DNA of 64,000 nucleotides from JACVRW01 sp963826165 (GTDB lineage: Bacteria > Actinomycetota > Thermoleophilia > Solirubrobacterales > Thermoleophilaceae), in assembly GCA_963826165.1 (NCBI GenBank), contig CAWGWC010000017.1, forward strand, positions 62,001-126,000, given 5' to 3'. The notes under the pieces are model-generated. The model was not told the DNA's origin. It ran no database searches and worked only from the letters and a program-made list of their open reading frames with translations. The translations under genes were made by a program, and so were the position numbers. Positions 1 through 8,452 of this stretch are shown piece by piece. Numbering within the stretch: the first letter of the stretch is position 1; every line of letters starts with the position of its first letter.

Positions 1-1232
1 AGCACCGCGCCCGCCTCCGCCAGCGCGGAGATCATGAGCGCGTTCCAGGAGGTCAGCCGCTTGTCGTCGAGCCCGGGCCAGACGCGGGTCGAGCGCAGGT
101 CGTAGAGGATCCGCCGCCATTCGCCCCGCCGCTCCGGGTCGCCCGGCCCGCGCACGGGGATGTTCCTGCCCTCGAAGTTGCCGCGGTCGGTGGCGCCGAA
201 CCAGGCGATCGCCTCGTCGGCGTCGGGCTCCCCGGCGAACGCCTCGGCCAGCTCGCCGACGGTCCACACGTAGAAGCGCCCCTCCTCTCCCTCCGAGTCC
301 GCGTCGAGGGCGGACAGAAAGCCGCCCTCGGGCCCGCGCATCTCGCGCAGCGCCCAGTCGAGCGTCTCCTCGCACACCTGGCGAAAGAGCTCGTCACCCG
401 TGACCAGCCAGCCGTGCAGGTAGGCGCGGGCCAGGAGGGCGTTGTCGTAGAGCATCTTCTCGAAGTGGGGGACGAGCCAGTACGGGTCCACCGAGTAGCG
501 CGAGAACCCTCCGCCCACCTGGTCGTACATCCCTCCCGAGGCCATCGCCCGCAGGGTGCCCACCGCCATGTCCGTCTCGCCGCGCCGCAGCAGGAACTCG
601 ATCACCGAGGCGGGCGGAAACTTGGGCGCGCTGCCGAAGCCCCCGTTGGCCGCGTCGTACTGGGGACGCAGGGCGGCGACGGCCTCGTCGAGGGCGCGCT
701 CGTCCATGGGTTGTTCGGAGGGAGCGAGCCGGGCGCCACCGCGCAGCTGTGCGGCCACGCGCTCGCCACCCGCTCGAATCTCGTCGCGACGCTCGTCCCA
801 TGCGTCGGCCACCGCCTCGAGCACCTGCCTCCAGCTCGGCATTCCCTGACGCGACTCGGGCGGGAAGTAGGTGCCGGCGTAGAAGGGGACCTGCTCGGGG
901 GTCAGGAACACGTTGAGCGGCCAGCCGCCGGAACCGGTCATGGCCTGACAGGCCTCCATGTAGATCGAGTCGAGGTCGGGCCGCTCCTCGCGATCGAGCT
1001 TGACCGGCACGAAACGGGCGTTCATCAGCGCCGCCGTCTGCTCGTCCTCGAACGACTCTCGCTCCATCACGTGGCACCAGTGGCACGCCGAGTAGCCGAT
1101 CGAGAGGAGCACGGGACGGTCCTCCTCGCGAGCGCGAGTCAGGGCCTCCTCCCCCCAGGGGTACCAGTCCACTGGGTTGTCCTTGTGCTGCAGGAGGTAG
1201 GGAGAGGTCTCTCGTGCCAGGCGATTGGCCAT
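1..1232 (-). CDS. DUF255 thioredoxin-domain protein (YyaL/SSP411-like), C-terminus outside window
   Basis: Long cytosolic protein with an N-terminal thioredoxin-like DUF255 domain followed by a glycosidase-like (alpha/alpha)6 region. The ATG at 1232 gives a start MANRLARETSPYLLQHKDNP, the usual opening of this family. The redox-type motif CHWC lies at residues 50-53 within SIGYSACHWCHVM, and FEKMLYDNALL is visible later. About 410 codons lie in the window; family members run to roughly 600-700 residues, so the C-terminal part lies left of position 1. The true function of the family is poorly defined (thiol chemistry or sugar epimerase-like). It is divergent from the ATPase gene at 1317, with an inverted-repeat element between them. 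Confidence 0.93.
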   Translation of the reverse strand, partial: MANRLARETSPYLLQHKDNPVDWYPWGEEALTRAREEDRPVLLSIGYSACHWCHVMERESFEDEQTAALMNARFVPVKLDREERPDLDSIYMEACQAMTGSGGWPLNVFLTPEQVPFYAGTYFPPESRQGMPSWRQVLEAVADAWDERRDEIRAGGERVAAQLRGGARLAPSEQPMDERALDEAVAALRPQYDAANGGFGSAPKFPPASVIEFLLRRGETDMAVGTLRAMASGGMYDQVGGGFSRYSVDPYWLVPHFEKMLYDNALLARAYLHGWLVTGDELFRQVCEETLDWALREMRGPEGGFLSALDADSEGEEGRFYVWTVGELAEAFAGEPDADEAIAWFGATDRGNFEGRNIPVRGPGDPERRGEWRRILYDLRSTRVWPGLDDKRLTSWNALMISALAEAGAV

Positions 1233-1257
1233 GACGATCAGGCTACCCGCGTCGCGC

Positions 1258-1300
1258 GTTACACAAAACGTGAGTAATGCTTACACAAGTGCTGTGTAAC
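1258..1300. promoter_or_regulatory. Operator-like triple TTACACA repeat between divergent genes
   Basis: GTTACACA (1258-1265) and TGTGTAAC (1293-1300) are a perfect 8-bp inverted repeat. A further TTACACA at 1281-1287 forms a tighter palindrome with TGTGTAA (1293-1299, 5-nt spacer) and lies 22 bp, about two helical turns, from the first copy. The sites sit between the DUF255 gene and the ATPase gene and overlap the presumed -35 region of the latter, which suggests a repressor site. The regulator is not identified. Confidence 0.5.
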
Positions 1301-1304
1301 AAGC

Positions 1305-1310
1305 TAGGAT
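1305..1310 (+). promoter_or_regulatory. -10 box TAGGAT of leaderless ATPase gene
   Basis: TAGGAT ends six nucleotides before the GTG start at 1317, so the transcript would begin at or next to the start codon. A TTACAC at 1281-1286 lies 18 bp upstream in -35 position. No Shine-Dalgarno sequence precedes the GTG. Confidence 0.45.
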
Positions 1311-1316
1311 GAGGGA

Positions 1317-2492
1317 GTGCGTCAGGCCAGCGGCGATCTGTTCCCCAGTGATTCTCCCATCCCAGCCAGTCAACTGATCGGGCGGCGCGACGACGTGCGC
1401 GAGATCGCCACCCGGCTGGAGGCGGGCACCCATCTGATCGTGGCCGGGCCGCGCCGCACGGGAAAGACGAGCGTCTGCGACGCCGCCCTCGGGCGGGCTC
1501 GCCGCCGGGGCGCCTACACGGCCAGCATCGATCTCTTCAGGGTGTCGGATGCCGCCGAGCTGGCGGAGGCCCTTGCCGCGGCGGTGATCGCCAACCGCTC
1601 CGCCACTCACCGCGCGCTTCGCCGCGCACGCAGCGCGGGCCGGGCGGCGCTCTCGGCCGGCCAGGGCGCGGCCATCGTCCGCATGGTAGGTGAGCTGGGC
1701 GAGGGCGTGGAGATTGCTCTCACTCCGGGCCTGGCCGCTCAGGATCCCGAGCGCGCTCTCGACCTGGCCCTGGAGCTGCCCGAGCGCGTGGCCAAGGCCG
1801 ACGGCAGGCGCCTGATGCTGTTCTTCGACGAGATCCAGGAGGTGGCCTCGGCTCGCAAGCCGTATGGCGACCCGGACGCGGTGACCAACCGCATGCGGGC
1901 CATCTTCCAGCGCTCCTCCTCGGTCAGCTACCTGTTCGCGGGCAGCATCGAGCACGTGGTGCGCGACCTCTTCGCGCCCTCCCGCCGGGCGTTCAGCGGC
2001 TTCGGCAGCTTCTACTCGCTCCGGCCGATCACCGAGGAGGAATGGCACCGCGGCCTGGCCGACCGTTTCGCCGCCGACGACTGTCGCGTGCCCGACGCCG
2101 CCCTGGAGCGGATAGTCGAGCTGGGCGCCGGGCATCCCCGGGCGACGATGAGGATCGCCCAGCAGACCCATCTGGTCTCCCTCGAGCTCGATACGCGCGA
2201 GATCGACCTGGCTCTGGTGCAGCTCGGGTTCGAGCGCGCGCTGGAGGGCGATCGGCCCACGATGGAGCAGGTGGTGGAGCGAATCCGGCTGCTGCACAAG
2301 TACGGCCTCGCGGTGGCGCGCGCCGTGGCCCACGGCCAGCCTCCGCCCAAGCGAATCCATCCCGGGGTGCGCGACCGCGTGCTCAAGCTGCTCCGCGACA
2401 TCGGGATCGTGGAGCACGAGGCCCGCGGGCGCTGGCGGGTGATCGACCCGCTGCTGCGCCACTACCTCGTGTCGCTCGATCCCTTCGCCTGA
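1317..2492 (+). CDS. AAA-type ATPase (archaeal-ATPase-like, NTPase)
   Basis: 391-residue cytosolic P-loop NTPase. The Walker A motif GPRRTGKTS is at residues 44-52 and a Walker B-like LMLFFDEIQEV has its Asp near residue 171. The sensor-like segment YLFAGSIEHVV and a C-terminal winged-helix-like region (RDRVLKLLRDIGIVEHEARGRW split over the last 50 residues) match ATPases of the Arch_ATPase type, whose partners are usually unknown. The GTG start was chosen because it lies just downstream of a TAGGAT box; an ATG at 1309 is in another frame. Its 3' end overlaps the convergent acyl-CoA ligase gene by 31 bp. Confidence 0.85.
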   Translation: MRQASGDLFPSDSPIPASQLIGRRDDVREIATRLEAGTHLIVAGPRRTGKTSVCDAALGRARRRGAYTASIDLFRVSDAAELAEALAAAVIANRSATHRALRRARSAGRAALSAGQGAAIVRMVGELGEGVEIALTPGLAAQDPERALDLALELPERVAKADGRRLMLFFDEIQEVASARKPYGDPDAVTNRMRAIFQRSSSVSYLFAGSIEHVVRDLFAPSRRAFSGFGSFYSLRPITEEEWHRGLADRFAADDCRVPDAALERIVELGAGHPRATMRIAQQTHLVSLELDTREIDLALVQLGFERALEGDRPTMEQVVERIRLLHKYGLAVARAVAHGQPPPKRIHPGVRDRVLKLLRDIGIVEHEARGRWRVIDPLLRHYLVSLDPFA

Positions 2493-3904
2493 TCACGCAG
2501 CAGAGCCCGCTTGATCTTGCCGCTGGGTGTCTTGGGCAGCTCGGGAACGAACTCGATCACTCGCGGGTACTTGTAGGGCGCCGTCTGGGCCTTGACATGG
2601 TCCTGCAGCTCGCGCACGAGCTCATCGCCGGGGTCGTGGCCGTCCTGCAGAACCACCACCGCGCGCACCACCTGCCCCCGCACCTCGTCGGGCGCGGCCA
2701 CCGCCGCGGCCTCGGCCACGGCCGGATGGGACACCAGCGCGGACTCCACCTCGAAGGGGCCGATGCGGTAGCCGGCGGAGATGATCACGTCGTCGGCCCG
2801 CCCTTCGAACCACAGGTAGCCGTCCTCGTCTTCGGTGACCCGGTCGCCGGTGCGCCAGGGCCGGTCGCGCGGGCCGTCGAGGAAGAAGGTGGGAACGGTG
2901 GCCGGGTCCACCACGAGCTCGCCCTCGTCGATCCAGGCGCTGAGGCCGGGCAGCGGCTTGCCCATCGACCCCGGGCGCACAGGCGGACCGATCGGCATGC
3001 CGGTGAGCGCGCCGGTCTCGGTCTGCCCGTAGCCGTCGTGGATGGCCACCCCCGCCTCGGCCTCCCACACGCGCACCACCTCCGGGTTCAACGGCTCGCC
3101 TGCCGCGCAGGCGTGGCGCAGGTCCGGCAGGGCGCGCAGCTCCGCCCGCTTGGCGATCGCGCGGTATTCGGTCGGCGACATGCAGAGCACGTTCACCCCC
3201 TCCCGCACGAGAAGGTCGAGCCGCTCGTCCGCGTCGAAGCGCGCGTCGTGCAGCAACGCCGCGGCCCCGCGCACCCAGGCGGCCACGAACGCGTTGCGAG
3301 CCGAGAGCGACCAGCCGCTGGCCGCGGTGCACCAGCACAGGTCGCCCGGCTGCGCGCCGTACCAGTGCTCGGCCTGAAGTCGCTGGCCGGTGAGGTAGCC
3401 GTAACCGTGTCGCACGGGCTTGGGCGTGCCGGCGGTGCCGGAGGTGAAGACGACGAGTGCCGGCTCGGTGTCCGCCACCTCGACCGCCGCAAGGGGCTCG
3501 GCCGCCTCGACGGCGGCGTCCGGCACGCACAGCAGCGGTCCGTTGTAGCCCGTGGCCCGGATCGGTTCGACGTTGCGCTCGCCGGCCACTACCGCGGCGG
3601 GCTCGACCAGCTCCATGCGGGCTCGCAGGTCGGCCGGGCGAAGCTGCTCGGTGCACGGAAGCGCGACGGCGCCGAGTCGCCAGGCGCCGACCATCGCGTC
3701 GACCCACTCGGGCCGGTTGCCGACCACGGTCATCACCACGTCGCTCCGTCCGACACCCAGGCCGGCCAGCGCGCCGGCCATCCGCGCCGATCGCTCGCTC
3801 ACCTCTCCGAAGGTGAACTGCCGGCGCTCACCCTCTGCGGAGATCGACACCAGCGCGAGCCGGGACGGCTCAGCAGCCTCGACGACATCTCTGACGAAGC
3901 TCAT
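2462..3904 (-). CDS. Acyl-CoA synthetase (AMP-forming, ANL superfamily)
   Basis: 480-residue ATP-dependent carboxylate-CoA ligase. Core motifs appear in order: TSGTAGTPK (residues 154-162, phosphate loop), DGYGQTETG (A5), WRTGDR (A7), GRADDVIISAGYRIGPFEVE (A8 hinge) and PKTPSGKIKRALL with the catalytic lysine near residue 463. The sequence style resembles medium-chain or aromatic acyl-CoA ligases; the substrate cannot be told. It is somewhat short at the N-terminus for the family (500-550). The ATG at 3904 overlaps the TGA of the upstream tetR gene (ATGA), so the two are co-transcribed and probably translationally coupled. Confidence 0.9.
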   Translation of the reverse strand: MSFVRDVVEAAEPSRLALVSISAEGERRQFTFGEVSERSARMAGALAGLGVGRSDVVMTVVGNRPEWVDAMVGAWRLGAVALPCTEQLRPADLRARMELVEPAAVVAGERNVEPIRATGYNGPLLCVPDAAVEAAEPLAAVEVADTEPALVVFTSGTAGTPKPVRHGYGYLTGQRLQAEHWYGAQPGDLCWCTAASGWSLSARNAFVAAWVRGAAALLHDARFDADERLDLLVREGVNVLCMSPTEYRAIAKRAELRALPDLRHACAAGEPLNPEVVRVWEAEAGVAIHDGYGQTETGALTGMPIGPPVRPGSMGKPLPGLSAWIDEGELVVDPATVPTFFLDGPRDRPWRTGDRVTEDEDGYLWFEGRADDVIISAGYRIGPFEVESALVSHPAVAEAAAVAAPDEVRGQVVRAVVVLQDGHDPGDELVRELQDHVKAQTAPYKYPRVIEFVPELPKTPSGKIKRALLRDQAKGSSDTR

Positions 3905-4542
3905 CCGGGCGGCGTCCAGCGCTCGCCCCGGCTGAGCCGGTCGAGACCGAGCCAGGCGTAGGCCATGACCATCTCGACGATCTGGTCGCGCGGCACCTCT
4001 CGGTGCTCGGCCCACCAGTTGGCCACCGACTGGACCGAGCCCACGAGCATCTGCGCGAGCAGCCGTATGGCCTGGTCGGCGTCGTCCTCGGTCATCGCCC
4101 TCGCGCCGGGATCCTCGGCGATCAGCGCGGCCACCAGCCCGGTCACCTGCTCCAGGATGCGGTCGAGCACCGGGGCCGTCTCGGGGTCGGCGGTGTCGCG
4201 AAACAGAATCCGCCATGCGTCGCGGCGCTCCTCGACGAAGGCGAAGAAGGCGTCGAGCCCGGTGGCCAGCCGGATGGCTCCCGAGTCGACCTCGACGCTC
4301 CCGATGGCCGCGCCGAGCCGCTCGAACAACTCGGCCGCGTTGCGCTCGAGCAGATCGGCGTACAGCCCCTGCTTGGACTCGAAGTGCTCGTAGATCAGCG
4401 CCTTGGAGATGCCGGCCTCGCGAGCGATGTCGTCGATGGACGACGGGTGATAGCCGCGCGCCGAGAACACGGCCAGCGCGGCGTCGAGGATTCCGGCGCG
4501 CCGCTCCTCAGCCGTCAGGCGGCGGCGGGTGGGGGAGGTCAT
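3901..4542 (-). CDS. TetR-family transcriptional regulator
   Basis: 213-residue repressor with an N-terminal TetR helix-turn-helix (residues about 12-58; AALAVFSARGYHPSSIDDIA, then AGISKALIYEHFESKQGLY) and an alpha-helical ligand-binding C-terminal half. It is the first gene of an operon with the acyl-CoA ligase (4-bp ATGA overlap), so a fatty-acyl or aromatic acyl ligand is likely. Two good palindromes lie in the divergent intergenic region just upstream, consistent with autoregulation and control of the membrane-protein gene at 4676. Confidence 0.92.
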   Translation of the reverse strand: MTSPTRRRLTAEERRAGILDAALAVFSARGYHPSSIDDIAREAGISKALIYEHFESKQGLYADLLERNAAELFERLGAAIGSVEVDSGAIRLATGLDAFFAFVEERRDAWRILFRDTADPETAPVLDRILEQVTGLVAALIAEDPGARAMTEDDADQAIRLLAQMLVGSVQSVANWWAEHREVPRDQIVEMVMAYAWLGLDRLSRGERWTPPG

Positions 4543-4571
4543 GTGCTGGCTGACTCGTCGCTTTGGATGGC

Positions 4572-4613
4572 CTCTGTGACCGATCGCACAGAGAACTGAC
4601 TGACCGTTCAGTT
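4572..4613. promoter_or_regulatory. Tandem palindromic operators in tetR divergent region
   Basis: Two inverted repeats abut: CTCTGTG (4572-4578) with CACAGAG (4587-4593), spacer 8, and AACTGA (4594-4599) with TCAGTT (4608-4613), spacer 8. The second, centred on CTGACCGT, looks like a classic TetR-family site. A TTAGGAT at 4612-4618 in -10 position for the rightward gene overlaps its right arm, so binding would block both directions. Confidence 0.55.
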
Positions 4614-4675
4614 AGGATGGCGCCGCCGAGCGAGTGCCGCTCGGCGCCTCTTCTCGACCCAGGGAGCTTAAGCGG

Positions 4676-6544
4676 ATGCGAGCCGCCGTTCTGATCGCGC
4701 AGGCCACGGGTGACGAGCCGGCGGGCGGAGCGGCCACCGCCGAGGCGCTCGGCGCCACCGCTGGAGCGGTGGTGGTCACCGCGGTGGTGGCGCTCCTGAT
4801 CGCCGGGCATCGCAGCGGCCGGATCGGCTTCCTGGCCCGCGCCTCGCGCTGGGCCGAGCGCCAGACGGGCCTTCCCGCCTGGGCCGCGCTTCCGTCGATG
4901 GCGGTGAGCGCGGCTCTGCTCACGGCGCTGCTCGGGATGTACTGGGACATCTCACTGCACATAGACAACGGCCGTGATGCCGGCCCGCTGGCCAACCCGG
5001 CCCACTACCTGATCCTCGTTGGTCTCTACGGCACCCTCGCCGCCGGCGCGCTCTCGTTCGCGCTGTCGGGCCGCGAGCGTCCCTGTCCCACGGCGGTGAA
5101 CCTCGGCGGCGGCTGGTGGGCTCCCGTGGGCGGCCTGATGATCGCCGCCTGCGGCGCGTTCGCCCTGTCGGGGTTCCCTCTCGACGACCTGTGGCACCGG
5201 ATCTTCGGTCAGGACGTGACCCTCTGGGGACCGACCCACCTCATGCTGATCGGCGGCGGCTCGCTGGCCACGCTGGGCAGCCTCGTCCTGCTGTCCGAGG
5301 CGGTGGGGGCACTCGGTCGCGATCCTGAGCGCGAACGGCGACCGGCGGGCGTCTACTACGTTCGCCGCGCTCTCCTCCTCGGCGGGTTGCTCGTGGCGCT
5401 GTCGACGTTCCAGGGGGAGTTCGACTTCGGCGTGCCCCAGTTCAGGCTGGTGCTGCATCCCGTCCTCATCATGTTCGCTTCCGCGCTGGGTCTCGTGGTG
5501 GCTCGGATCTACCTCGGCCGCGGCGGAGCGCTGCTTGCCGTGCTCGGCTTCCTTGCCCTGCGCGGCTTCCTCGCGGCGATGGTCGGCGGTGTCTTCGGCC
5601 AGACCACGCCGCACTTCCCGCTCTACCTCGTGGAGGCCCTCCTCGTCGAGGCGGCGTTCGCCCGCTCGGCAGGCCGCAGCCCGGTGGCGACCGGTGCGCT
5701 GGCGGGAGTCCTCATCGGCACAGTCGGCCTCGCGGCCGAGTGGGCCTGGAGCCAGCTGTGGATGCCGATCCCGTGGGGTCCGGCGCTGCTGCCCGAGGCG
5801 GTGGTGCTGGGCCTCCTGACCGCGGTGGGGTCGGGTGCTCTCGGCGGCTTCGTGGGCGGCGCCCTCAAGGGCCCGTCGCTCGCTGGGATGGGCGTGGCCG
5901 ACCGGCGGGGCGCGCTGGTTGCGGCGCTGGTCACGGTGGGCGTCGTGGCCTGGGGCGTACCGGTCTCCGACGACGGTCCGCGCAGCGCGAGCATGGTCCT
6001 GCGCGACGTGGGCGGCGGCGCAGATCGCTCGGTGGAGGGCGAGATCCTCGTCCGGCCGACGGCCGCCGTAGGGCCCGATCCCGAATTCATCAACATCACC
6101 GCCTGGCAGGGGGGTGCCCGGATCCTCGACCCGCTCGAGCGTGTGGCGCCTGGGCGCTACCGGACCACCAGGCCGATTCCTGTCCATGGCGGCTGGAAGG
6201 CCAACCTACGGCTGCATCAGGGCGGTTCGCTCGTGTCGGTGCCGATCTATCTGCCCGAGGACCGGGCGATACCGGCGCCCGCCGTGCCGGCTCGCGCCGC
6301 CTTCACGCGCCGGTTCCAGCCCGACATCGAGCTGCTGCAGCGAGAGCGCAAGCCAGACGTTCCGGGCGCCCTGGCCGCCGGTGCCTATCTGACCGTGGCC
6401 GCGATCGCCCTGTCGCTGTTCGCGTTCTTCGCCTGGGCTCTGCTGAGGGTCGAGCGGGGTGGGGCCCCGGCCATTCGACGGCCCCGCAGCGCCCGGCGGC
6501 GGGAGGTCAGCGCTTCCGCACCTTCACCACGCTCGCCCGGCTAG
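4676..6544 (+). CDS. Multi-pass membrane protein of unknown function
   Basis: 622-residue integral membrane protein. About a dozen hydrophobic segments are spread over residues 20-440, followed by an extracytoplasmic-looking domain of about 110 residues (near 450-560) and a final membrane segment near 575-600 with a basic cytoplasmic tail. A striking polar stretch, HIDNGRDAGPLANPAHY, lies between early membrane segments and may be a functional site. The ATG at 4676 was preferred over 4634 because AGGGAG lies about 10 nt upstream. I do not recognise the family. It faces the tetR gene across two operator palindromes; its 3' end overlaps the convergent dehydrogenase gene by 38 bp. Confidence 0.8.
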   Translation: MRAAVLIAQATGDEPAGGAATAEALGATAGAVVVTAVVALLIAGHRSGRIGFLARASRWAERQTGLPAWAALPSMAVSAALLTALLGMYWDISLHIDNGRDAGPLANPAHYLILVGLYGTLAAGALSFALSGRERPCPTAVNLGGGWWAPVGGLMIAACGAFALSGFPLDDLWHRIFGQDVTLWGPTHLMLIGGGSLATLGSLVLLSEAVGALGRDPERERRPAGVYYVRRALLLGGLLVALSTFQGEFDFGVPQFRLVLHPVLIMFASALGLVVARIYLGRGGALLAVLGFLALRGFLAAMVGGVFGQTTPHFPLYLVEALLVEAAFARSAGRSPVATGALAGVLIGTVGLAAEWAWSQLWMPIPWGPALLPEAVVLGLLTAVGSGALGGFVGGALKGPSLAGMGVADRRGALVAALVTVGVVAWGVPVSDDGPRSASMVLRDVGGGADRSVEGEILVRPTAAVGPDPEFINITAWQGGARILDPLERVAPGRYRTTRPIPVHGGWKANLRLHQGGSLVSVPIYLPEDRAIPAPAVPARAAFTRRFQPDIELLQRERKPDVPGALAAGAYLTVAAIALSLFAFFAWALLRVERGGAPAIRRPRSARRREVSASAPSPRSPG

Positions 6545-8168
6545 GCCGCAGCCGGGCCACGTTGCCCCGCCGGTCGGTCGCCTTGACGAGCACGCGGTAG
6601 GTGCCCGCCGGCAGCCGTCCGCGAAGGCGCACGCTCCAGCGCACGCCGCTCTCCACCCGCCTCAGCTTGGCCCTCATCCAGCGTGGCCGGTCGCAGCGGA
6701 GCCGCTTGCGGGCCATCCTCCCCTGCGAGCGCAGCCACCAGCTGCAGCCACGGCCCCGCAGCCGGCGGCGCACCGCCACCTCGACCCTGCGGACTCCGCT
6801 CTGGTCACGGGCCGTGCCGCTCACGAGGCCGCGACGCGGCCGGATCGAGCCCAACCTCAGCCGCGGCCCGCGGGTGTCGGCGGGTGGCGCCGGGGCCGGC
6901 GGCGGGGGGCTCGCCGGAGGAGCTGGACCCGGCGGGGCGTAGGTGATGCGGGTGACGGTGCCGGCGCCGTTGACCCCGAAGTTCACGGGATTGACCGAGA
7001 CGAGGTCGCCGTTCGGAGCGGTCTCGAGCGCGACGCCGCCCCAGCCAGTGGCGAACGGCTGCACGCTGAAGCCTCCGGCACCGTTGGGGACCAGCCGCCT
7101 GACGAAGCCGCCGGTGAAGTCCCCGAAGAAGATCGAGTTGCGGTAGGCGGCCGGATAGCCGGCGCCGGTGTAGGTGGGTCCGCCCACCACCGAGTTGCTG
7201 CCGAAGTGCTCGTAGTCGTAGGCGGGAAGAGCCCCCGGAGCCACGCCGTCGCAGGCCATCTCGCCGAGGTAGCCGGGCGTGGGGATGCTCCCTTCGAAGC
7301 AGGGCCACCCGTAGTTCCCTCCGCCCGAGGCGCCGATCAAGTCGATCTCCTCGCGGCGTGTCCAGCCGACGTCGCCCACCACGAGTCCCCCGCCGGGCCG
7401 GAGCGTGAAGCGGAAGGGGTTGCGGAAGCCCATCGAGTGGACCTTCGTGCAGACGGAGTCGAGGTTGTCCTGGCCCGGGCAGAACGGGTGCTCCTCCAGC
7501 CCGTTCCCGTCACGGTCGATGTGCAGGATCTTCCCGGACAGGCTCTCCTCGTCGTAGGTGCGCACCGGCGGGGGAAACTGATTGGCGCCGAACCCGTCGC
7601 CGTTGCTCACCCACAGGCTGCCGTCGGGATCGGCCCGCACCGTGCCGATCGTGTGGGTGGATCCCTCCGAGGGAAGGCAGTCGTTGCCGTTGGCCGGCTC
7701 GTCGCACACGCCGCCGACGTCGGTGCCGAGGATCGCTGTCTGGTCGGTCACCTGGTTGGCCGTACTTACTTCCAGGCGAAGGAGCTGGGACACCATCGGG
7801 CCGTCGGTCTCGGGCGTGGCTCCGATGTCGTACGTGAACAGCAGATAGACGTACCGGTTGGCCGCGAAGTCCGCGTCCACCGCCAGCCCCAGCAGGCCAC
7901 GGTCGTTCTGGCCGTTGACAATGGTGGAGAAATCCTGAACCCGAACGGCCCGGGATGAGCCCGGCGGCACCACCAAGAGCAGCCCGTCCTTCTGGATCAC
8001 GAACATCCGGCCGTCGGGCGCCCAGGCCACGTCCATGGGCCGGGTGAGGCCGCTGACCATGGTCTGCTCGCTGAAGCCGGGCGGCAGGGTCGCCGCGCCC
8101 GCGGGCACGGCAGTGCCGAGCAGCACTGCCGCGCAGGCACAGACGGTCGATAGCGATCGGGAGAACAC
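6507..8168 (-). CDS. Secreted glucose/sorbosone dehydrogenase-like beta-propeller protein (copy 1)
   Basis: 553-residue secreted protein. A Sec signal peptide (residues 1-26, cleavage after VPAGAA) is followed by a PQQ-dependent sugar dehydrogenase-type six-bladed propeller with WAPDGRMFV, GLLGLAVDADFA, GFRNPFRFTLRPGGG and VVGDVGWTRREEIDLI. After a proline-rich linker (near residue 420) comes a basic, Ig-like C-terminal domain of about 115 residues with CSWW and a second Cys. It is paralogous to the protein at 9034-11532, including this last domain. The substrate is unknown; family members oxidise aldoses when PQQ is supplied. Confidence 0.9.
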   Translation of the reverse strand: MFSRSLSTVCACAAVLLGTAVPAGAATLPPGFSEQTMVSGLTRPMDVAWAPDGRMFVIQKDGLLLVVPPGSSRAVRVQDFSTIVNGQNDRGLLGLAVDADFAANRYVYLLFTYDIGATPETDGPMVSQLLRLEVSTANQVTDQTAILGTDVGGVCDEPANGNDCLPSEGSTHTIGTVRADPDGSLWVSNGDGFGANQFPPPVRTYDEESLSGKILHIDRDGNGLEEHPFCPGQDNLDSVCTKVHSMGFRNPFRFTLRPGGGLVVGDVGWTRREEIDLIGASGGGNYGWPCFEGSIPTPGYLGEMACDGVAPGALPAYDYEHFGSNSVVGGPTYTGAGYPAAYRNSIFFGDFTGGFVRRLVPNGAGGFSVQPFATGWGGVALETAPNGDLVSVNPVNFGVNGAGTVTRITYAPPGPAPPASPPPPAPAPPADTRGPRLRLGSIRPRRGLVSGTARDQSGVRRVEVAVRRRLRGRGCSWWLRSQGRMARKRLRCDRPRWMRAKLRRVESGVRWSVRLRGRLPAGTYRVLVKATDRRGNVARLRPSRASVVKVRKR

Positions 8169-8314
8169 CGGTACCTGAGACCAACGCGTCGTTACGGCGG
8201 GGCTTTCACATCACGCCGGCAACTTGGCAGGAGGGTCCTCGCCGGGGGCGAATCCCCTCTCGAAAGGACTCAACCCCGGCCAAGGACGCTCGCCGAAACA
8301 TCTGCTAGGTTGCT

Positions 8315-8443
8315 CGCCACGCCGAATCCGCCTCACCAGCGGAGCGGGGGAACCAAGGTGGCTTCGGCCACTGGGGCTAACTCTCAAGTCGAGAGCGCGC
8401 AAGCTCTTTCAGCGCGAGCCCGTCAGCTAACCCCGTAGGCGTT
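8315..8443 (+). promoter_or_regulatory. ydaO/yuaA-type c-di-AMP riboswitch upstream of NlpC/P60 gene
   Basis: The leader holds the hallmark blocks of the ydaO aptamer in order: GCCGAATCCGCC (8321-8332), GGAGCGGGGGAACCAA (8341-8356), GGGGCTAACTC near 8373-8383, and the closing CCCGTCAGCTAACCCCGTAG then GCG (8419-8441). Such switches typically precede cell-wall hydrolase genes in actinobacteria and turn expression off when c-di-AMP is high. The aptamer ends about 11 nt before the ATG at 8453, leaving little room for a separate terminator. A TAGGTT at 8306-8311 lies immediately 5' and may be the -10 box. Confidence 0.92.
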
Positions 8444-8452
8444 CGAGAGAGA

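Noticed and set aside
2042..3961. 639-codon open frame on the plus strand
   Set aside because: Antisense to the ATPase end, the acyl-CoA ligase and tetR; low-complexity composition typical of GC-rich shadow frames.
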